Shown: one piece after another, positions 12,343-24,097 of the stretch
Layout: every line of letters starts with the position of its first letter
How positions within the stretch are numbered: the first letter of the stretch is position 1
From: Nymphaea colorata
Lineage: Eukaryota; Streptophyta; Magnoliopsida; Nymphaeales; Nymphaeaceae
Length of the DNA: 64,000 nucleotides
Assembly (NCBI RefSeq): GCF_008831285.2
Contig: NC_045140.1
Span: 3,203,528-3,267,527, forward strand
Direction: 5' to 3'
The notes under the pieces: model-generated
The model's input: only the letters and a program-made list of their open reading frames with translations
Database searches by the model: none
Told to the model about the DNA's origin: nothing
Position numbers and translations under genes: made by a program

Positions 12343-12435
12343 CTTGCCGTTAATTACAAGCCAGCAATCCTTGGAGTTGTTGTGCTTTGAGACCTCTTCC
12401 AAAGTGAACACCTTTGCATCAGCAGCATCCCCCAT
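12343..12435 (-). CDS. duplicated first coding exon of cytochrome b5 (alternative first exon)
   Basis: This encodes the same first 31 residues (MGDAADAK through INGK) as 5840-5748, with the same GT donor after the AAG codon. The coding bases look identical, and so do the leader and the candidate TATA. No exon 2 or 3 follows inside this copy. The next downstream sequence on the minus strand is the whole upstream region and exon 1 of copy 1. That proximal exon 1 has no 3' splice site, so a transcript from here would be expected to splice directly to exon 2 at 3922, with an intron of about 8.4 kb, and encode the same 137-residue protein. Whether it is transcribed is unknown; it could be a dead partial duplicate. 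Confidence 0.6.
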
Positions 12436-12687
12436 CCGGCTTCTCCTTCTTGCTCCCTCCCCGTTCCTCTGCTTTGTCACGCTTCCAATGGAAAGTTGCT
12501 GGGAGATAGGCTCCGACTCTGTCACGCTTCCTCTATGCGGTCCGCTTCTCTTTCCCTTCTACCTTTTTTATGTTTCCGTTTACCTTTTCTTTCACTTGCT
12601 CAAGAACCAGAATTTTGGAAACATTGGTGCGTCTGTTCCCCATTATGCAAGTGTCGTTGAATCTCATCCTTTGACGTTCCCTTCACC

Positions 12688-12703
12688 ATATAATATATAT
12701 ATG
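12688..12703 (-). promoter_or_regulatory. candidate TATA region of cytochrome b5, distal copy
   Basis: Identical to the TATA-like stretch at 6093-6108 and at the same distance from the duplicated exon 1. Both the core and several kilobases upstream are duplicated, so a working promoter could have been copied whole. Confidence 0.28.
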
Positions 12704-13192
12704 TATGCTACTGAGTTGACTTCATGTGGATCGCTTCCATGAAAAGGTGAAAATTAGGGAAGAATTAAATGACACTTTCAAAAACTTGGTTTTTCCAAAA
12801 CCTCCTTTTGTTAAAACTTGTTTTTTTTTTTTTTTTTGAGTTTTTGAAACCTGATTTGCCTGTTTGGACGGCAAAGCAACAACGAGGTCTTCATTTTTCA
12901 AATATCGGTTTGTGTTTGGATGACAAAACATGAATTTTTAATGGTACTTACCAAAAAATAAAATAAAATAAAAAGAACTTCAGCTGAATGCTGCATACAG
13001 CTACAACCATCCTCACAAAAAGTGAGTTTTGGATGAAAAATCTAGAGATCCAACTTTTTCAACACCATATAAATGTGTCTTTTTCACTTCATATTTTTTT
13101 ACACAGGAGAGCTTCTCATAGTTTTGGATTTTATTTATTGTTCTCTTTTATGGGGATCCAGATCCACTTATATTCTATATAAAGTCAGCTGT

Positions 13193-13614
13193 AGAGATGT
13201 CATCTTGTCGAAGATACTCTTAACTACATTCATTTTTTCAGATATTCACATATTCATATTCAAACACGAATGAGAAAAATTAATATCAATTTGAACCAGA
13301 ATCTGAAATTCAATTTCACAATCGGAACCTGACTTTTACATTCATATCGAAATTCGAATCCAAATTTTGAACTAAATACATCCGGTTTTTAAACGTAACA
13401 GCATTTGGATATATGATATTTAGTTAAAGCTAAATTCGATCTCAATCTGATCCCGATCATATATTTATGTATATTTAAATAGAAATATGATCAGATATCA
13501 TTGCTTAAATTCAAAGATTTCTTAATCATATACTAAATTCTTTTCCATGTCAAAATTTTTTTTGAAAAGTTGAATTAGATATCTAATCAGAATCAAATAA
13601 ATTGGCATCCCTGG
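13193..13614. mobile_element. MITE-like element, ~400-bp GGATGTCAA family (duplicate copy)
   Basis: Copy of the element at 6597-7017, carried along in the tandem duplication and not an independent insertion, because both flanks are duplicated too. Confidence 0.5.
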
Positions 13615-14256
13615 TTATGAGCCGGCCGCACTAAGGGGACTGGTGTGTGGCCAAGGTTAGACATGATTCCTTGAATAATGGGTGACAATTATTGGCGTCG
13701 GTGGGTGATATGAGGTGAAGCACAATCGACAAGTCCATGCCTAACACTGACGTATTTTCTCTTCATGTGGACAGAGTTGTAGTAGCGCGCCACGAAAGAG
13801 ATCAAAATTAAGAATGAGGAAATATTGTGGTAGAATAATATATGAGGTTTTAGCTAGGGATGTAAAATTAAATTGGCTTCAAACGGATACATATATAACC
13901 ATATCATGCGAAATCTAAGTTACTTAAACCAATTATAAGCATATATTTTTTTTTGGTGTAATTTAGAGGTAAATTCAGGCTCGAACCTTCTTCCTGAGAT
14001 CTCAGCGGTGAAATCAATGTGGTGCGGACTGCAGCGGGTTCTTCTTCATTCCCATTTGGGAAGGTGACTGTTCATCAGATGGCCAAATTAATCATGCCTC
14101 TTTAGTCTTTTGTGTTCATGTTCATCAAAATTTTGGGGTTTTGTCATGTTAGAGAAATTTTGATATCTAAGAAATTTAAAAAGTTGCAGAGTTAGATGCA
14201 ACAAAAAGTTTGTCTCACACAGAAATGGTACCTACAAAAATTTTTTATTGGGTTAT

Positions 14257-14557
14257 GGCTGGGCATTGGGCTGGACCCGATTCAAAGTCAGGCTCAGGCT
14301 GGCCGGAAGCCTATGTCTCAGCATGCGGATCGAGCCCGGGACAGGCCTCAATCATCGATTTTAATGAAAAATAATAAAATTATTCATACTTAATATGTAA
14401 ATAAGGTATTTATAATGAAAAAATTGCACAAAATTATATTTTAATAAATTTTATATTATATATGTTATCGGGCCACACCTTCAATCGGGCTCAAACCAGC
14501 CTGAGTCCTTGTTTTACGGTCTTGTCCGATGCTCAGCCCAACACTCATTTCTATATT
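14257..14557. repeat. GC-rich-arm / AT-core repeat (copy in duplication unit 2)
   Basis: Duplicate of 7660-7960, differing by a single extra A in the AT core near 14445. Confidence 0.5.
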
Positions 14558-16817
14558 GGGTTTTCAAGGTATGATAGTATATATCATACCTTAAGATGTT
14601 AATAAATAAATTTTTTTTTTGGTTGTTTACATGTGGATATATAGTTAAAGAGTATAATCTGCAAATGCTCTTATTTGAGACAATTTGTCCCTGGCCATAA
14701 AGGCAGAGGGGTCAGTAAGGGCCATGGCTACCCTCAAATTTTCAGAAAAAAAAAATGTTTATAATTTTGAAAATTTTTAATGTGACCCTGTAAAAATTCT
14801 GAAAAATATTATACTGATCACTTAGAATTGATAATGCAGATAACATAAGATTCAGATTCACACTATCTTGTCCTATCGACTAGATGTTATTAAATCCAAT
14901 AATTCTTTAACATTAACATCCGACCCAGATCTGGAGAAGATTCGTTGGTGTTAGTTGGATTTGGATTCACATATAATAGTACTGAATCCATCAAAAGATG
15001 AGCAAAATATTTTCTAATTACAAGCTTTACCCGGTTCAAAATATCTCTGATTTAGACAACACATCCAAAAGAAGAAGAAGAAGAAGAAGAAAAAAAAGAG
15101 CCGTTCTTATGTGGCACATCAATTTTTTAATTTGAGGAGAAGGCTTGAACACGGCGCAGTAGCTCCACCACACGTAGGTTGGTGTTGGCGTTTGCAGCCC
15201 ACAGAATTTCTTGATTTTGTACATTGAAGACTTCGGCTATCTGCCGTTTTATAGAGTGAGATACGGCGGAATTGAAATCAACCGGCTATCTTTCTGGTCG
15301 GATGGTTGCTTTGAAGATGATATTTGTAGACATCAAATCAGGGCCATCCATCTTTTTTTATCTGGCTGACCGGATGAGTACGACCGTTGGATGGTAGGGG
15401 CCTCCCCCATCCTCCATACAAACTACGGTGTATATATATATATATATATAAAAGAGAATCTCCGCCCCATCGCAACTACCTAATGCAATATACACAATGA
15501 ACATGATTATATACACGGTTCAATACAGTCCATTGAAAAGTATGTTGTGAGAGTCCGAAGGATTGCTCAATTCAATCCAAACTTGCAGAGAAAAATTCAA
15601 AAAAAAAAAAAAAAATCTCATTCATGGGCTTAGTGGGTAATCCCTTGATGTATGTACATATTGATATAAAAGTACCATAAAAATCCAATACACCATAAGT
15701 CATACAATATTGTCAAACCTGTACTTACTTGGAGTGTTATATTCAAAATAATATCTTGCATTTAATATTGGACAGAAGCATATGGTTTTTTCGGAAAGGG
15801 GATTGGCAGTTGAGAGTAAAGAAGCTCGAAATCCGGTCGCTGGGAACCTTGGAAACCGTCCCGCAGTTGGTAGTTGGCCTGACCGTAGTGTCAGTAGTAC
15901 CGCATTCAAACGAATTTATTCAATCGCTTTTGCGACGCTCGCACCGGTCATAGATTTTAATATGTATTCATCTCGCAAGAAGGACAGCAGCAAAAAGAAG
16001 ATGAGAAAGATTGGATTCCGCTCGTATTCCAAAAGTTCGTTGCCACACTTTATGCAGCTAAAGAGGGTTCGAAACCAGAGGCATGTGGGTTGTGTGAGAG
16101 AGGAAGAGCACGAATAAATATTGTTGGGTTCTGCAAATTAAAGAGAAGGACGAGCATCCGTTGGTTGGCGGAACGGGGGAACAGGGGCCGTGGCTGCTGT
16201 CAGATCCAACCTGTGGCCACAATCCGCAGACGCTTTCTGTACCTTGCTTGGGCTTTATGATTGACAGTGGCCACGGCCAAGAGCGCCTCTCCGCTGCTGT
16301 TCTTGTGTGTGAATGCTGCCCCGCCGCACTGCAATCCTTTGGAAAAGGAAAAGCAATAAGTGATCACCACATGGGCAGTGTTTGTGTGTCTGTGTGACCG
16401 TCGAATCGGTGCATGAAGCAGCACATTGTATTCTCTTGGTTTCCTAAATGCTTTTACGGTTTGCACATCAAGCTAGTCATTGTTGGCAAACTCATAATTC
16501 AAACTCGGATCGATGGATGATTGGGTGAAAGTTGACTGTCGACTCAATCAAGTTTTAAATTGTGCCACAGTTAGGATGAGCCAATGTTCAATTATAGAGG
16601 CTAGCCAAACCAACCTTGACTCATGGCTAGATATCTGAGCTGACTCGGGCGATTCTCGAGCTGACTCGGCGAGTCAGCCAACTATAGGTATAATCAATTC
16701 ATGGGAGAATTGCACCAAATTTGGTGGAATGGGTCAGGAGCACAATAAAAAAAACAATAAGAAACCATTTTTTAAAACAAAAATACAATAAAAACATCAA
16801 GGAGATAAAAAGGTTTT

Positions 16818-16820
<3 letters not shown>

Positions 16821-16853
<33 letters not shown>
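16821..16853. repeat. (TA)n microsatellite, expanded in copy 2
   Basis: About 16 TA units, against about 8 at the matching place in copy 1 (10228-10244). It lies in the diverged 1.1-kb end of the duplication. Confidence 0.8.
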
Positions 16854-16856
<3 letters not shown>

Positions 16857-17562
16857 GAATCGATAACCTGATAGGATGCTTTGTTTGGCACTTGGTAAGC
16901 CAGGGGATGAGTCTGCCTTACTTGATATGGTTAGCTGATGTATACACAAGATATTTGTCCTTATGTTTAAATGAATGTCTATCCATTGTATTTGGCGGTT
17001 ACCCAAAATATTGGTACTCTTTGAGACATTTTCAAGATATCATTATGTTGTCAGTACTCTCGGGTTGTGCATAATGCTTGTTTGCTAGAGAGCCATTCAT
17101 GCCTTTTGAACTTGCACCTTTTTCATTTAGAGTTGTGTATATTGCATTATTCAGATCATGCCATATGGATGGAATCGTGTTCTACTTAACTTAATTTAAA
17201 TCATTAAAATCTAACCTTTACCTATGGTTTCCTATAAATACTAAAGATAGAAGGCTGATATGTTTTAAAAAAGAGCAATTTTTGGAGAGTAATCACTTGA
17301 CAGGCACAAAACTTGATCATGTTCCCAAGCAACCTCATCTTATTGCATGAGGTTGCATCAATCTCATTAAACAAACTTTGCAACCTGGACAACAATAAGC
17401 AATTTTTTTGCAAAAGTTGAGGCAGAGATATGGATGGTTGGGAGAAGAACATGAAAAAAAAAAGTGGAAATTAATACTAAATAACAAAAATACTCATCAC
17501 GTTTTTCTCTTAATTGTCTATCATAATACATCAGACGAATTATTATTAAATGATAGAATGAC

Positions 17563-17564
<2 letters not shown>

Positions 17565-17603
<39 letters not shown>

Positions 17604-18744
17604 CCTTGCATGCATGACCGTTGAGATTATGTCTCTTGTCAACAGCCCAGCCGGTAGCCTGATTTTACGTGCCCCTGGGGGTGCATGCACTAAGGGGCTG
17701 TCATATATATATATATATATATATTATAGAGAGAGAGAAATTAGTAAATCAAAAGCCACTGCTCGACAGGTATATCATTTTTTTTATTCAAATAATGTTT
17801 CCATAGTAATTAAAAAATCAGCGGTTTTTATAATGTCAAATTTCACTTATAAAAAAGTCTACAATTTTTATATAAACAACTTGAACTCAGAGTCTTTTTA
17901 TGTTGAATTAATATTTATAAACATTCTAGAGTTGTTCATATTCTGTTTACAATATAGTTCAACAATGATTTAAGTACCTAAAAAGTAGCAGAGCCATTTG
18001 CTGGGCGACCCCATGAACACACAGGCACAAACGCGGACAAGCAGGTCTAGAGATTGGCCCTTAGTGATTCTTAGGGAAAACTATTAAGCAGCATCTAATT
18101 TTACCATGCACTCTCGATTATTTTGAGACCTTGCCTCCACAAGATTCGATGGCTGCACATTTTCGTAGGATCGCTTTGTGCGGTGGGCATCAGTGTTCTT
18201 ACTTTCTTGGGCAGTCCATCTTCAGGACGAAGACTGAAGGGTGTCACTTGGATTGTTTCCTTAATAATTCATCGTGAACCTGCTGCTCTCTGCTTTGGAA
18301 CTATGTGAAAGGAACCTCGAGACATGTTTTTCCATGTAAAACAGTGGGATGGAACATAATCATGATCACGGTAAACTATGAGATAACCATTAAACAATCA
18401 GGTTGGCAGAGTGGCCGACATGCCATATGAGAAAGAGAAAGAGAGATAATACAATTTTTTTCCTTCGTTTGCCAGCTTGACCCTGATTTCAAGGTCCCCA
18501 AGCTTAAAATCCACAAGGATCTCAATAAAATAACAGTGACAAGCTTGAAGATTGATGCCACCACCAGAACCAGAGATAGAGATATGTAGAGTGAGAGTGG
18601 TTCAGTCAGATCAATTTTTCAGCCTTTTGCTGTCTTGTAGAGCTGCCACTCAAGTTCCGAAGCAGGACGTTGAACCACACGGCCCGAAGTTCTGAACCGA
18701 AATCGAGGAGAGACTAAAATTGCACTTTTAGCAGGAGGGCGTGA
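17565..18744. other. intergenic spacer with (TA)n tracts
   Basis: This holds (TA)n tracts at about 17568-17600 and 17703-17725. No gene is recognised. An open stretch at 18460-18588 (plus) follows a pyrimidine-rich AG, but I could not link it to a family or to other exons. The part nearest 18744 is probably the 3' UTR of the pectate lyase. Confidence 0.5.
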
Positions 18745-20477
18745 TCAGCAGCTCCTTCCCCTCCTGCAACTAAGAGCTCCGGCGGAATAAGTGATGGTGC
18801 CCACAATGGACGAAGGTCTGGCGCTCAGGCTATAAGCCTTTGCGTAGCTCGATCCGCTGCCGGCACCGGACGGAGTGAAGAAGGCGCCATTAAGCATCAA
18901 GTCCCCCTGAGATCTCCAATTCCAATGGATCCATTTGCTCCGTGATGTATCTTCACGTTTTGTTACCTATTCCATTCCATCCCTCAGATTCAGCACCATA
19001 TTTTCTCAGATAGACAGAAGCACAGATATTTCAGCGATCAAGAGGTATTTCCGCTTGAGTTTTTTCTTGGAAAGGAGTTGCATTGGGATAAAAGAACAAA
19101 GTTAAACAAGAAGAAACCCCATTAAAAAACAGCGGTGCTACCAAAAAGTGAATCTCACCTCTTTGTTATATGCAGTATTAGGGGCGAGAAATCTGTTCCC
19201 TTGGCTGTTGATGGTAGGAGCGGCACTCCCACCAATGGCATACATCTCCCAGTGACTGTAGTCATTGTTCACTACATGGAAATACCCATGCCTGCATCTG
19301 AAGAGTGAAGTAATTTGGTCATGATATTGCTTCGATAATCCAAACAGGAACGAAGAAATTAAACCAAGAACACACCTTGGCATCCTCTGCACCAGGCCCT
19401 CCCCAAAGTGATTGAAGGCAATGGTGACTTGCATGTCCCTGTCCTTGGTATAAGAATCACTGTGGCCCAAGAGCATGACTTTATCATGATGTGTGAAGTA
19501 GTTGTTGGAGATGGTAATGGCTGTGGAACCCTGGATGGCATCAACTAGGCCATCGGCGCAATTAGAGAAGGAACAATGGTCCACCCATATGTGGCTGCCC
19601 CCAAAGATGGAGACACCATCACCATCAGACCTCGTCCTGTAGCCATAGTGCTGTGGGGAGTCCCTGACATAGGCGTTCCCTGCCGGCTTGCAGTCGTGGA
19701 TGTGGACTCCATGAATGATGATGTTGGTGACGAACTGGATGGTGATGCAGGGTCCATTGGAGATGTGAACGTTGGCGCCACGGCCATCGATGGTCTTGTA
19801 AGAGTTCACCATCAGCTCCTGCTTGAGCCGGATGCCCATGTCGCTGGCAAAGATGATCCACAGAGGCTCGTCTTGGATGACGCCATACCGGAGGGTGCCG
19901 GGCTTGGGGTTGACGGCGTCGTCTCCGCCGTCGGTGACGACGTAAATCCGGCCGTTCTTTCCACCGATGGCGTTCTTGCCGAAACCGTAGGCGCAGTCCG
20001 CCAGCCGCTGGCGGTTGGACTCCCAGTGGGGGTCGCACCGCCAGCAGTCGTCGATGGGATTGCCGGTTTTGCAGGAAAGGAAGCCCAGCTCCCTCCTCGA
20101 AACATTAATGCTCCTGGTGAGAAACATAGAAACCGGCGTCACGATGGGAACAGAAAATGTCTTGACCGTTTTAAGATTTTTCCCTTTCTGGAAATATCCC
20201 GAAAAGATAAAAACTGGGATATATTAATGAAAGCGAAAAAAGAAGTCCTTATTAAAGCCTTACTTTATCAAGGACAAGAGATTCTGTGTCTTTGGCGAAC
20301 AATGATATAAAATTACAGTCAACTTGCGAAAGAAAATACGATCAATGCTACTAATTATGTACCAGTGGAAACAAAGTGAATCCATGTTATCCTCAAGGAC
20401 TAAGTGAATATTACATGGAAAAAACTCCAAATACAGGATTGGTAGAGGCAAAGATGGCTTGAATCTTGAGTATTATA

Positions 20478-20520
<43 letters not shown>

Positions 20521-20651
20521 GAGTTGCAGGAGGATTACCTTTCTAATTCATTGACGATCTGTTCTGCGTCATGCAATGGAGCTGAGGTAGAAAGAGAGGC
20601 AATGGAGAAGAGACAGATGACGAGGAAGGGAAAGGACATGCCTTTCCCCAT
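18745..20651 (-). CDS. pectate lyase, secreted (polysaccharide lyase family 1)
   Basis: This cleaves de-esterified homogalacturonan in the cell wall by beta-elimination, using calcium. Minus-strand exons are 20651-20539, 20113-19376, 19297-19159 and 18966-18745 (TGA at 18747-18745), with GT-AG introns in consistent phase, for 403 residues, normal for plant enzymes. The N-terminus ([20 protein letters not shown]) is a signal peptide. The right-handed beta-helix region shows [24 protein letters not shown] and VMLLGHSD, which carry the calcium-binding aspartates. The QRMPRCRHG motif, split by intron 2, carries the catalytic arginine region. Conserved cysteines are in [10 protein letters not shown] and near the end. 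The longer open frame to 20798 has no signal peptide at its front, so I chose the ATG at 20651. Exon 4 is too short for simple ORF finding; it gives the [16 protein letters not shown] motif. All key motifs are intact, so it is probably functional. Confidence 0.95.
20477..20518. repeat. (TG)n(GA)n microsatellite in pectate lyase intron 1
   Basis: A compound GT then GA tract lies in the 425-bp first intron (20538-20114), close to its 5' splice site. Confidence 0.8.
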
Positions 20652-20864
20652 GGAGAGATGAGAGAGAGAGAGGTTCTGTAATGGAGCTGGAAGAGAAAGC
20701 GAGGCATTTAAAGAGGAGGAGCAAGGAAGTGTGAGTAAACTAAACGGGGGGAGGGCCCCATGGCTCGTGATTACTGGCCTAGAGAGATGCTCCCCCATGT
20801 GCAGGGCCGTTTTTCCTCTTCCTTCTCTGCTGTTGAATGTATGTGACTGCCCAACGTTTTGCCT

Positions 20865-20874
20865 GTTTATATAT
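20865..20874 (-). promoter_or_regulatory. candidate TATA box of pectate lyase
   Basis: ATATATAAAC on the minus strand, about 215 bp before the ATG at 20651. It would give a leader of roughly 180 bp. A weaker CTTTAAATG about 55 bp before the ATG is a less likely alternative. Confidence 0.35.
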
Positions 20875-21304
20875 TCTTTTCCTTAGCATTTATCATTCAT
20901 TTACTTATTGAAACCCTACTTCCAACATCAACGAATGGGATCCCTCGATTTTCGAGTTCTTACCTGATGAGCGTATCTTCACTGGTTGATTGGTGGGTTT
21001 GCGAATAACTATGATTATTGTGAATGTTATTCTTTTAGAATGTGGATACGTGATACTCTGGTAGTAAATGATGTATTAACTCAGTGAACAAAAATACCTA
21101 CTATTTTTTTCTACTTATTGATCTTCCTAACCATCCATAATATTAGATCAAAGGATTCTCATTAAATGGCTGGGTGACTCTAAAAAGTTGGGGTCACAAT
21201 TCAATTTATATTTATTGGATCAAATGGTCTTTACTTATATTTATTGGATCAGATGGTCTTTATTAAATGATTGAGTGACTCTAAAAAATTGAAGTCACCT
21301 TTTG

Positions 21305-21336
<32 letters not shown>

Positions 21337-21524
21337 CCGGACCAAGTACCCATCAGCAAGCTTATCCTGGTAAATATTCCTAAGCAATGAGTAGTTTAGT
21401 CGAGCTCATCTCACTTATGCCCATAGGGATAATGTGCAACCCGAGGTATTGAATTTTAGATGGTCTCAACCATATGTTACAAAAAACTTGTGTTATTAAA
21501 AAAAGACGCATATGATACACTAAA

Positions 21525-22545
21525 ACAGTGTCAGCCGTATCAAACGTGAAAAAACACGTTTTTTTTAAATACCAAAAAATAAAAAACGTGAAAAAACACA
21601 TTTTTTCATATTTGTATAATTTTTTAATTTTTAGGATTTATTAAATGTTTTAAAATTTTAAAAAATTTACCGATATTTTTTCGTTTTATTCTTGAGATAT
21701 ACAACTTTGACATATTATACCCAAAAAATTCCTCGCTGTATAATACCTATACACGTTTTTTTGTAACAATGGTCTCAACCCCGTTCCCATTTCTACAGGT
21801 ATTGGAGTCTTTAAATAACTATAAAATTTATTGTTGTGTCTACAAAGTTTGGTGGGGATGCTCTAAACGGGAACTTCTTTATCTTGATAATAAAAAAAGA
21901 AACAAAAAGAATTAGTTTAAGAAGCGATGAGAAGAATGTGAGAAGAAACATAATTTATTTGAAACAAAAAGTACAAACGCGATTAGTTTTGAAATGGGCA
22001 GTTAAAGAATTATTTCAATTTATTGTTGTCAGCGGCAATGAATTCTGTTAGATAAAGCATGTGCATTTCCTGTACATCCTGCTTGAATTTCTCAACAGTT
22101 AGCTGCCTGTTCAAATGGGCAAAATATTTTATTAATGACATTAATTTCCAATCATCACCTGCTGTTTGGAGTCAACAATTGCCGAGTCAACCTGCCTATG
22201 AACTTGGGCTTTACTGAATTTGGAAGAGATTAAGGCTCCAATCTAAATCAAAGAAAGTTCCTTCTTACTGTATTTGCAAATCACGGTACCATGCACACCG
22301 TTGTCACAGAAAACGTGTTTCTTTTAAATCATAAAAAAATAAAAAACATAGAAATATAGGTATTATATTTTTTTTCCTTCTTCTTATTTTTATTAATTTT
22401 TATTTATTATATTTTTTATGATTTATTACATGTTTTCAATTTTTTAAAAATTCGTCGAGATTTTTTTGAGACATTCCTGAGATATACAACTTTGCCGTAT
22501 TGTACTTATTTTTTTTCTCACTGTATAATACTCGTACACCAGGGG
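21525..22545. repeat. pair of diverged direct repeats (~230 bp each)
   Basis: Segments at about 21525-21770 and 22295-22545 share the order ACGTGTTTTTT / AAATAAAAAAC, TTATTAAATG or TTATTACATG, CTTGAGATATACAACTTTG and CTGTATAATAC. About 0.5 kb of unrelated DNA lies between them. Termini are not visible; probably two old copies of one short dispersed element. Confidence 0.45.
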
Positions 22546-23425
22546 CGGGTCAAATGAGAGTTGAGTTTATTGAGTTGGATTTGAGCAGGATCAAACTGAA
22601 CTTACATTCAAAAAATACATAAAAAGAAAAAAAATCAATTTTTATACTGTATTTTTTTTTTTCATTTGCTTGGGGTGGGGCCATGGCCTAGGCGTGCCCC
22701 CTCCCTCCGCCCATGCCGTACATGTTTTTTGTGACAATGATGCACACATATCAACAGGTTGCAAAATGTAGATGCAGCAAAATCGCAAAATCACAAAGAA
22801 AAAAAGATCCTGATTAAAACGTTGGGATAATATTATCTAATCAATGTTTAGCAAGATAATCTCTGTTTCATATTTTCCATTTTATCTTGCATTGAATCTA
22901 GTAGGCTATGTTTTAAATGAAAATTAAGCACAAAGAGCATAAGAAATGTTTTTGTTGAATCTCGTTCTAGTCTGGAGTAGTCTAATAAAAACGTGTAATC
23001 TGCCTGTAGAATTAATTGTGAGAAAAAACACTGGTTTTCCTCATTATACTTTCATAAAGTCATGATATCATACAATGTTTCTGTCAGTATGAGGTTGAAT
23101 TCCTCCGCCTTGGGTGATGCAATAGTGGTCATGAAATGGTAATACGTTGAGCAATCAATTAGATCCTTACCTTTCTTTAGTAAATTAATATATATATATA
23201 TATATATTAGGAAATTCAATTTTGTTGTATGCTCGATGTTGTCGGATGCATAAAATTCAAAAATTTGTTACTGAAAACAGTCACTAAGTTGGCATTACTC
23301 ATAGTTTATGATGTGACAAGGGTTTATGGTGATTTTAGCAACAATTTAGAATCTTTTTTAACAAATAATTTTTAAAATTTTGCTCTCTGAAAACTATGCT
23401 ACTTAACATAAATATAATATATATA

Positions 23426-23487
<62 letters not shown>

Positions 23488-23490
<3 letters not shown>

Positions 23491-23547
23491 ATGAATACTT
23501 TAACAAAATCCATATATATATATGGATTTCGTTAAAGTATTCGTTGA
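23488..23547. repeat. 60-bp near-perfect inverted repeat beside a long (TA)n tract
   Basis: The left arm TCAATGAATACTTTAAC and the right arm GTTAAAGTATTCGTTGA are reverse complements with one mismatch. The stem continues through AAAATCCATATA to a self-complementary TA centre. There are about two mismatches over a stem of about 30 bp. It directly follows about 70 bp of (TA)n (23416-23487). Confidence 0.8.
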
Positions 23548-24059
23548 CTTAGCAACAATTAAATATACATTTCTATTTAATCAATGTTAAACTTTCCGTA
23601 TATGGCGAGAAAATTAGAGAAATTAGTATTTTGAAAATAAGCTCATCATGTTCAAGATTGCCATATAAGCTCAGTATCCGAAGATCGTGATAATAACTAA
23701 GCTTGTCATTGAAATGCAGTTTCAGAAAAATAAACCAGCAGAAGGAACAAAGCTCTATGGTACAGATTGTAGCAGGTTCATAGGATACTAAAATTATTAA
23801 TTCATAAAATTGCTCCAATTTTTTAGATAGATTAATGTGACTATTCATATTGTCAAACAACACACACAAAGGGAGGAACAGACAGGAGAGATTTATCAAG
23901 GAATGCTTGTAGCGACTCCCAAAAGGAGACCTGTAACGAAGACCAATCAATGTGACCATATCGATTTACTCTGTCATCAAACTCGGATTAATATTTCTTA
24001 CTACAGAAGAAACAGAAAGGAAAGAGCAAGAACAGCTAGTGGTGCAACGCGCGGCCCTC

Positions 24060-24097
24060 CTCTTCTTCTTCTTCTTCTTCTTCTTCTTCTTCTTCTT
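24060..24097. repeat. (TTC)n microsatellite
   Basis: About 12 TTC units. It produces long runs of one residue in the overlapping open frames, which are therefore not evidence of coding. Confidence 0.9.

Larger units (their letters stand above)
11014..17564. repeat. tandem duplication, copy 2 (distal)
   Basis: Second copy of the 4418-11013 segment, same orientation, directly abutting. It contains a second exon 1 of cytochrome b5 and its upstream region but not exons 2 and 3. The far end runs into a (TA)n tract at about 17568-17600. Its last part (about 16510-17564) differs from copy 1 by many substitutions, a longer (TA)n tract (16821-16853 versus 10228-10244) and a loss of about 38 bp near 17280 relative to 10690-10730. 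Confidence 0.95.

Noticed and set aside
18395-18425. tRNA-like start (GGTTGGCAGAGTGGCCGA)
   Set aside because: It resembles the D-arm of a tRNA-Leu or Ser, but no anticodon arm, T-arm or matching acceptor stem follows.
19576-20310. 244-codon plus-strand frame
   Set aside because: It is the antisense shadow of pectate lyase exon 2, open because of GC-rich codon use there.
20652-20798. Upstream in-frame start for pectate lyase at 20798
   Set aside because: It would put 49 residues before the signal peptide and remove secretion; the ATG at 20651 begins a normal signal peptide.
23573-23959. 128-codon minus-strand frame
   Set aside because: AT-rich composition, no domain, no splice or promoter context; likely chance.
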